A stretch of DNA of 64,000 nucleotides from JAJFUE01 sp039683515 (GTDB taxonomy: Bacteria > Sumerlaeota > Sumerlaeia > MVZB01). This document shows positions 58,756 through 64,000 of this stretch, one piece after another (position 1 is the stretch's first letter; the number at the start of each line of letters is the position of its first letter). The stretch spans positions 13,337-77,336 of the forward strand of contig JBDKRG010000054.1 of NCBI GenBank assembly GCA_039683515.1. Reading direction: 5' to 3'. The translations under genes and the position numbers were made by a program. The notes beneath the pieces were generated by a model that saw only the letters and a list, made by a program, of their open reading frames with translations, had not been told where the DNA came from and did not search any database.

Positions 58756-61089
58756 ATGGGGTTCCTGTCGCGACACGGCAAAAAGGGGGTCAAGCCGGCG
58801 GAGGCGGTCGGGTTCGCCGCCGCGTGGCGCACGACCACGTTTTTGCTCGTGTTTGTCGGCTTTTTCGCCCTCGCCGCCACCGGCGAGATCCACCCCCTGG
58901 TCGGCGCCCTGTTTGTCGCGAGCTGGGCGTTGGGGATCGTCTCGGGCCGCAATCCCTCGTGGTGGCGGCCGTGGATGGCCTACCCGCTGACCGGCCTCCC
59001 CCTCGTCGTCATCCTGATCGTCATCCTCATGGGCCGCTTCGAGAGCCTCCTCTACCTGCTCATGTTCCTCGGCCTGTACAAGTGCAACACCCTGCGCGAT
59101 CCCGGCGATCACATGCAGGCGCTCCTCATGGCGTTCTTCATGCTCCTGGCGTGCACGATCATCACCCACTCGGCCAGCTACATCGGCTTCATCCTCGTCT
59201 TCCTGGTCTTGACCACCCTCGAGCTCTCGTTCATGACGATCGCCCGCGAAACCGAGCGCTCGGGCGCCTCCGCCGCGCGCATCCGGTCCGCCGCCGCCCA
59301 CCCCCACGCGCGCGTCTTGGGCGGCCGGCTGCTCTTCGACGCGATCGCCTACGGCTTCTTCATGCTCCTGCTCGGCTACGTGCTCTTTCTCGTGATGCCG
59401 CATTACTCGCTCGACACCCGTTTTTCCAACCCGTTCAACTCCGCCGCCCGGCAGGATACGACCGAGGCCCTGACCGGCTACCAGGACGACCTGACCCTCC
59501 ACAATCTCAACCGCATCAGCCTCGACGAGAAACGCGTCATGGACGTCAGCGTGAGCTGGTGGCCCGAGAACCCGGCCCTGCCCACCCCCCCGGCCCTGTG
59601 GCTGCGCGGCACCGTCCTCAACACCTACGACGGCCGGCGCTGGAGCCTCGCCCGCCAGGTCGGCTCGGAGTGGATGTCGAACAACTGGTACGAGATCAAT
59701 TTCGCCCAGCCCTCCGGCATCCTCCTCGAGCAGCGGATCCGCCAGGACCTCAACCAGGTCGAGCGTCTGTTCGGCGTCCCCCAGCCGGTCAGTTTCGGCG
59801 AGCTCCCGCGCGGCTACGCCACCCAGATGAATTACCTGACGTGGACCCTGAAGCTGAACCGTTATCCCGATTCGACCCGCCGCGGCAAGCATGACATCGA
59901 TTACCTGGTTTACTCGCAGGCGCAGCCGCAGCCGTTCTATCTGCTGGAGAAGCTCTCCCGGCGCGGCCTCAAGGCCCCGGCCGACGAGGGCAAATGGCTC
60001 ACCGACGAACAGTTCTCGACGCTCGTCGGCCAGTTCGACCCCCGCAACCCCCCGCGGCTGAGCAACGAGGAGATCCGCATCAACACGCAGCTGCCACCCG
60101 ACCCCGTCAGCGCCCTCGTCATGGATCTGGCCCAGCGCCACATGACCGCCTCCGCCGACCCCGACAAGATCCTGCAACTGCTCGCCTGGATGCGCACCGA
60201 GTTCGAATACACCCTCGAGCCGGGAACGGGCGGCGACCCGCACCCGCTCGAAACCTTCCTCACGAAAACCCGCCGCGGCCACTGCGAATACTTCGCCTCC
60301 GCGTTCGTCCTCATGCTGCGCGCCCAGCGCATCCCCTCGCGCGTCGTCCTCGGCTTCCACACCAACGAGCTCTACCCCAACAGGAACGTGTTCATCGTGC
60401 GCCAGAGCTGCGCCCACGCCTGGGCCGAGGTCTGGCTCAACGGCTACGGCTGGATGACGATCGACCCGACCCCGCCCAGCTATCGCGGCCGCTCCTCGCT
60501 CCTCCTGGAGAAGCAGGGCGGCCTCCGGTGGACCGGCGCCATGCTGCGCCAGGCCTGGCAGCGCTACGTCCTCGATTACTCGCGCGCCGAGCAGAACGAA
60601 CTGATGCGCAAGATCGCCTCCAGCGCCATCGTCCGCTCGCTGGCGGGCATCTGGCGGCCGATCAGCGAAAAAATCATGGCCCGCATCCCCGCGTTCAGGA
60701 CCGGCCGCAGCGTCAAGGGCATCCTCGGCGCGGCCCTCTGGCTGGCCGTCCCGGCCCTGATCGTCCTGGCCGTCGCCGGCGCGGCCTTCATCCTCATGCG
60801 GCGCTTCTGGCGCCGCAAGCGCCTGGCCCGCATCTACCGCTCCCCGGTCGAGTTCATCAACCTGTGGCTGGCCGCCCTCCAGAACAAGGGCTGGAAGCGG
60901 CGCCCCGACCAGACCATCGCCGAATTCGCCCGCCAGGTCGAGGCCCAGACCCAATGGCCACTGGCCCCGATCGTCGACCTCTACCAGCGCTGCCGTTTCG
61001 CCGGCGAGGAACTGACCGCCCGCGAGGAAGCCGCCGCGCGCGAAATCATCCACCGCATCCAGCACGCACAAACCCCTGAAAAGCCCTGA
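58756..61089 (+). CDS. transglutaminase-like membrane protein (TgpA family)
   Basis: 777 residues from ATG 58756. An N-terminal membrane part of about six helices (about 25-220, DUF3488-like) is followed by a periplasmic transglutaminase-like domain at about 430-580 with the papain-type triad Cys510 (RGHCEYFASAFVLMLRA), His554 (SCAHAWAEVW) and Asp570 (MTIDPTPPS). A last membrane helix (about 655-680) precedes a cytoplasmic DUF4129-like helical end (FINLWLAALQNKGWKRRPDQ). TgpA proteins are essential in some bacteria and are usually linked with MoxR ATPase and DUF58 genes; the MoxR-like gene is upstream at 55831. Substrate unknown. Confidence 0.9.
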   Translation: MGFLSRHGKKGVKPAEAVGFAAAWRTTTFLLVFVGFFALAATGEIHPLVGALFVASWALGIVSGRNPSWWRPWMAYPLTGLPLVVILIVILMGRFESLLYLLMFLGLYKCNTLRDPGDHMQALLMAFFMLLACTIITHSASYIGFILVFLVLTTLELSFMTIARETERSGASAARIRSAAAHPHARVLGGRLLFDAIAYGFFMLLLGYVLFLVMPHYSLDTRFSNPFNSAARQDTTEALTGYQDDLTLHNLNRISLDEKRVMDVSVSWWPENPALPTPPALWLRGTVLNTYDGRRWSLARQVGSEWMSNNWYEINFAQPSGILLEQRIRQDLNQVERLFGVPQPVSFGELPRGYATQMNYLTWTLKLNRYPDSTRRGKHDIDYLVYSQAQPQPFYLLEKLSRRGLKAPADEGKWLTDEQFSTLVGQFDPRNPPRLSNEEIRINTQLPPDPVSALVMDLAQRHMTASADPDKILQLLAWMRTEFEYTLEPGTGGDPHPLETFLTKTRRGHCEYFASAFVLMLRAQRIPSRVVLGFHTNELYPNRNVFIVRQSCAHAWAEVWLNGYGWMTIDPTPPSYRGRSSLLLEKQGGLRWTGAMLRQAWQRYVLDYSRAEQNELMRKIASSAIVRSLAGIWRPISEKIMARIPAFRTGRSVKGILGAALWLAVPALIVLAVAGAAFILMRRFWRRKRLARIYRSPVEFINLWLAALQNKGWKRRPDQTIAEFARQVEAQTQWPLAPIVDLYQRCRFAGEELTAREEAAAREIIHRIQHAQTPEKP

Positions 61090-61108
61090 TTTTACACGGC
61101 TTGCCCGC

Positions 61109-61146
61109 CCCGTGCCCGTCCGTGTCAGTCCGTGCTCGTCCGTGCC
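61109..61146 (+). repeat. GTCCGTG array 4
   Basis: Four units of CCGTGYCNGTCCGTG type on the + strand. Confidence 0.8.
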
Positions 61147-61247
61147 AAAAATGGAGTGACAAATGACAAAAAACGGTATAGACGTTAAGTATGGCCGGAC
61201 TGCCATGGAGGCCCAGCCGGTCGCCAGATCGAAAGGAAGTTGCTGCG

Positions 61248-61451
61248 GTGCACGATTTAAACATGACGCAGGTCGTCTGCAATCGCCCTGATTGCATGTT
61301 TCACCATGAGTTTGTCGGCAAAGAGGGCGTGGCCCTTTGCCGGCATGCCGACATCATTCATCATTTGAAACGCCATCCCTGCCCGCTTTACCGGGTGGAT
61401 TGGCAAGCCATGGCCACGAAAGCTCAGCAATTGGTCAAGCGCACTCGTTAA
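61248..61451 (+). CDS. small cysteine-rich protein, zinc-ribbon-like
   Basis: 67 residues from GTG 61248, with AAAGGAAG eight bases upstream; ATG 61263 is an alternative. VCNRPDCMFHHEFVGKEGVALCRH followed by HHLKRHPCPLYRVDW (given in two pieces) has four cysteines spaced C-x4-C-x15-C-x14-C and several histidines, a likely single zinc site like DUF1540 proteins. The end is basic. Function unknown. It has its own terminator 25 bases after the stop and possibly its own promoter in the AT-rich stretch 61150-61190. Confidence 0.75.
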   Translation: MHDLNMTQVVCNRPDCMFHHEFVGKEGVALCRHADIIHHLKRHPCPLYRVDWQAMATKAQQLVKRTR

Positions 61452-61475
61452 TCATTCAATTCAGTTGTCTTCTAG

Positions 61476-61509
61476 ATCGGCACGAGGTTTTCCCCCGTGC
61501 CGATTTTTG
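61476..61509 (+). terminator. intrinsic terminator
   Basis: Perfect 9-bp stem ATCGGCACG/CGTGCCGAT with an 11-base loop and a TTTTT tail. Confidence 0.9.
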
Positions 61510-61535
61510 ATTAATCCCAAAAACAGTGAAAAAGT

Positions 61536-61650
<115 letters not shown>

Positions 61651-61741
61651 ACCCCCACCGCCGCCACCCCCACACCTCAAAAAACCCTCCGGGTCCCCCT
61701 CTGCCATCGCGTAAGATGAAAGAAAAACGAGGCCAATCCCC

Positions 61742-63847
61742 ATGTCACCGACCCCCGACCCGCGCCCCGAGTTCCTGATGTGCCCGGCCGATTTCTTCGA
61801 GATCCAGTATGAGATCAATGCGTGGATGGAGGGGAACACCGGCCGCAGCCGCCAGACCCGCGCCCGCGAGCAGTGGCGCGCCCTCCACGAAGAGATCGCC
61901 CGCCGGGCCTCGGTCAAGCTGCTTCGCCCCGTCCCCAACCGCCCCGACCTCGTCTTCACGGCCAACGGCGGGCTGGTGATCGGCAACAAGGCCGTCCTCG
62001 GCCGCTTCCGCCACCCCGAGCGCCGCCCCGAGGAGCCGCTCTTCAAGGCCTGGTTCGAGGAGCACGGCTACGACGTCGTCGTCCCGCCCGCGAATGTCTA
62101 CTTCGAGGGCGCCGGCGACGCCATCGCCGACCGGGCCGCCCCGCGCATCTGGTTGGGCTACGGCCAGCGCTCGGTCCTGGAGGCCGCCGACTGGCTCGCC
62201 CACGAGTTCCCCGACCTCGAGGTCATCCCGCTGCGCCTCGTCGATCCGCGCTTCTATCATCTCGACACCTGCCTGCTGCCGCTCGGCAACGGCGTGCTGA
62301 TGTATTACCCGGCGGCGTTCGACGACCGCTCGCGCCGGCGCATCCAGGAGATCCTCCCCGACACGATGCGCCTCGAGATCGACGAGCACAACGCCCTCGA
62401 CTTCGCCTGCAACGCCGTCCAGATCGACACCACACTGATCATGCACCGCTGCTCGCCGGAGCTGGCCGGCCGGCTCGCCGCCCACGGCCTGACGGTTGTC
62501 CAGAAGCCGCTCGACCAGTTTCTCCTGGCCGGCGGCGCGGCCCGCTGCCTCTGCCTGCGGCTCGACGAGCAGCCCCCGCGCATGCGGCAGGCCGCCGCCA
62601 TCGACTACGCGCGCCGCGTCGTCACGATCGAGGGCCACCTGTTCGACACCGGCATCCTCGTCCGCGCGATGGATCTGATCGCGGCCGGCGGCGGCAGCTT
62701 CGAGACGCTCGAGCTGCGCCCCGGCCAGCGCCGCGAGGACCACTCGTTCGTCCGCCTCGCCGTTTCCGCGCCGACCGCCGCCGCGCTCGAGCCGATCCTG
62801 GCCCAGCTCCTGCAGCTCGGCGCGCGGATCGAGGAGACGACCGAGAAGCCGGCCCGGCTCATGCCCGCCGAGTTCGACGGCGTCGCCCCCGACGACTTCT
62901 ACTGCACGACGATCCACCACACCGAGGTCCTCGTCGGCGGCCGCTGGATCCCGGCCGAGCGCCAGCGGATGGACGGCGTCATTGTCGTCGAGCGGGGCGA
63001 CGCGCCGCGCGCCGCCGTGCGGCTCATCCGCGACCTCGAGCGCGGCGACCAGGTCGTCGTCGGCGTCGACGGCCTGCGCATCGTCGCCCGCACGAAGCCC
63101 GCCGGCGAGCGCCAGACCGAGGAGTTCGCGTTCATGTCGTCGGCCGTCTCGAGCGAGCGCCGCGTCGAGCTCTCCGTCGACGCCGTCGCCTGGGAGATGG
63201 GCCGCATCCGCGAGCACGGCGGCAAGATCGTCCTCGTCGCGGGCCCCGTCGTTGTGCACACGGGCGGCATCCCGGCCCTGTGCGAGCTCGTCCGGCGCGG
63301 CTACGTGCAGGCGCTCCTTTCCGGCAACGCCCTGGCCGTCCACGACATCGAGCTGGCGTTTTACGGCACGAGCCTGGGCGTCGACGCGCAGAGCGGTTTC
63401 TCCGTCCACGGCGGCCACCGCCACCACCTGCGCGCGATCAACACGATCCGCCGTTGGGGCTCGATCGCCGCGGCCGTCGAGCGCGGCGCCCTGAAGAGCG
63501 GCCTGATGTATGAGCTGGTTCGCAACGGGATCCCGTTCTGCCTGGCCGGCTCGATCCGCGACGACGGCCCGCTCCCCGAGACGATGATGGACCTCGTTGC
63601 CGCGCAGAATGAATATCAAAAACTCCTCGCCGGCGCCGAGATGGTCGTGATGCTCTCGAGCATGCTGCACTCGATCGGCGTCGGCAACATGACGCCCGGC
63701 GGCGTGCGTCTGGTGTGCGTGGATATCAACCCGGCGGTGGCGACGAAGCTGGCCGACCGCGGCTCGCTCGAATCGCGCCCGATCATCACCGACGTCGGCC
63801 TCTTCCTCACATTGCTCGTCGAGAAGATCAAAAAGCTGAATGAATAA
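61742..63847 (+). CDS. arginine dihydrolase / ornithine cyclodeaminase-like fusion (AgrE/ArgZ type)
   Basis: 701 residues, two domains. Residues about 10-280 are an amidinotransferase-fold arginine dihydrolase like cyanobacterial ArgZ: FLMCPADFFEIQYEINAWME, DLVFTANGGLVIG (Asn75), VDPRFYHLDTCLLPLGNG (His173) and LLAGGAARCLCLRL (catalytic Cys269), equivalent to the key Asn, His and Cys of ArgZ. Residues about 285-700 are the LOR/SDH or ornithine-cyclodeaminase-like domain of the TIGR00300 type: VTIEGHLFDTGILVRAMDLI, GRWIPAERQRMDGVIVVERG, LVAGPVVVHTGGIPALCEL and FYGTSLGVDAQSGFSVHGG. Predicted reaction: arginine to ornithine, CO2 and ammonia, then ornithine to proline. The gene is alone, with no visible terminator in the window. 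Confidence 0.9.
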   Translation: MSPTPDPRPEFLMCPADFFEIQYEINAWMEGNTGRSRQTRAREQWRALHEEIARRASVKLLRPVPNRPDLVFTANGGLVIGNKAVLGRFRHPERRPEEPLFKAWFEEHGYDVVVPPANVYFEGAGDAIADRAAPRIWLGYGQRSVLEAADWLAHEFPDLEVIPLRLVDPRFYHLDTCLLPLGNGVLMYYPAAFDDRSRRRIQEILPDTMRLEIDEHNALDFACNAVQIDTTLIMHRCSPELAGRLAAHGLTVVQKPLDQFLLAGGAARCLCLRLDEQPPRMRQAAAIDYARRVVTIEGHLFDTGILVRAMDLIAAGGGSFETLELRPGQRREDHSFVRLAVSAPTAAALEPILAQLLQLGARIEETTEKPARLMPAEFDGVAPDDFYCTTIHHTEVLVGGRWIPAERQRMDGVIVVERGDAPRAAVRLIRDLERGDQVVVGVDGLRIVARTKPAGERQTEEFAFMSSAVSSERRVELSVDAVAWEMGRIREHGGKIVLVAGPVVVHTGGIPALCELVRRGYVQALLSGNALAVHDIELAFYGTSLGVDAQSGFSVHGGHRHHLRAINTIRRWGSIAAAVERGALKSGLMYELVRNGIPFCLAGSIRDDGPLPETMMDLVAAQNEYQKLLAGAEMVVMLSSMLHSIGVGNMTPGGVRLVCVDINPAVATKLADRGSLESRPIITDVGLFLTLLVEKIKKLNE

Positions 63848-64000
63848 AACTGTTCGTCGAGCACCCCTAGCGAGCGCAAAAAATCCGCATTTCCCAAAAA
63901 TTAGTTTCCCACAAGGGCATTAAGAGCCCGTAAGGGAATACCCAAGCCCAAAGCTTCCGTGCTAGCCTCATCCTGCGTCTGGAGCCTCGTTTTCCCAGGC
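63848..64000. repeat. tail part of the composite repeat at the window end
   Basis: CATTTCCCAAAAATTAG at about 63889 and AAGGGAATACCCAA at about 63931 match the tail of the copy at 5482-5650, in the same orientation. CCCTAGCGAG at 63864 resembles the flank of element C. No gene was seen. Confidence 0.65.

Overview
The window is one contiguous stretch of a GC-rich chromosome from a diderm (Gram-negative-type) bacterium. The diderm assignment rests on a type IV pilus secretin, LptA-, LptC- and LptE-like LPS transport proteins, a LolA-like carrier and an O-antigen-ligase-like protein. The gene mix (fused membrane transporter/spermidine synthase, cohesin-like secreted protein, arginine dihydrolase fused to a LOR/SDH-type domain, many orphan secreted proteins) suggests an uncultured lineage of the PVC/FCB/candidate-phylum kind. 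I cannot place it more exactly without a tree. No phage, plasmid, rRNA, tRNA or CRISPR array was recognised.

Layout. 0-3.4 kb: end of a type IV pilus operon (pilN end, pilO, a PilP-position protein, pilQ), then an orphan lipoprotein. 5.9-11.2 kb: leftward heme operon hemE-hemN-hemY-hemA. 11.3-12.9 kb: secreted protein and folE. 13.2-18.6 kb: glycosyltransferases and truB. 18.9-22.5 kb: hydrogenase-maturation-protease-like gene, a cluster of non-coding mobile elements, dus and a membrane glycosyltransferase. 22.6-29 kb: sugar epimerase, lptA/lptC, sensor kinase, glycosyltransferase. 29.5-32.2 kb: ilvN-ilvB behind a leader-peptide attenuator. 33-35.4 kb: lolA-lptE and glk. 35.8-41.2 kb: spermidine-synthase-like fusion, cohesin-like protein, rsmE. 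41.5-47.2 kb: plsC, a cysteine protein, ppk, a membrane protein, ybaB. 48-53 kb: rplU-rpmA, SH3 protein, deacetylase-family protein, rpe, coaD. 53-61 kb: O-antigen-ligase-like protein, MoxR ATPase, cysK, TgpA-like transglutaminase. 61.7-63.8 kb: ArgZ/AgrE-like enzyme.

The most notable regulatory feature is a complete transcription attenuator in front of ilvN-ilvB (leader peptide with LLLVAVAVA, alternative pairing segments, terminator hairpin). The most notable genome-scale feature is the intergenic DNA: several families of short tandem repeats, namely (TCGTGC)n(TCGTAA)n, GTCCGTG, GGTCCCTT, ATTGCGG, AAATCCTAATATCT and TGATGAA types. The first three families always read on the + strand whatever the direction of the flanking genes. 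In addition there are three small inverted-repeat elements without genes, one nested in another repeat and one supplying the stop codon of ilvB, and a 14-bp palindrome that has entered two proteins in frame.

Where the longest reading frame began in repeat DNA or lacked a ribosome binding site, a later start was chosen; the entries say so.
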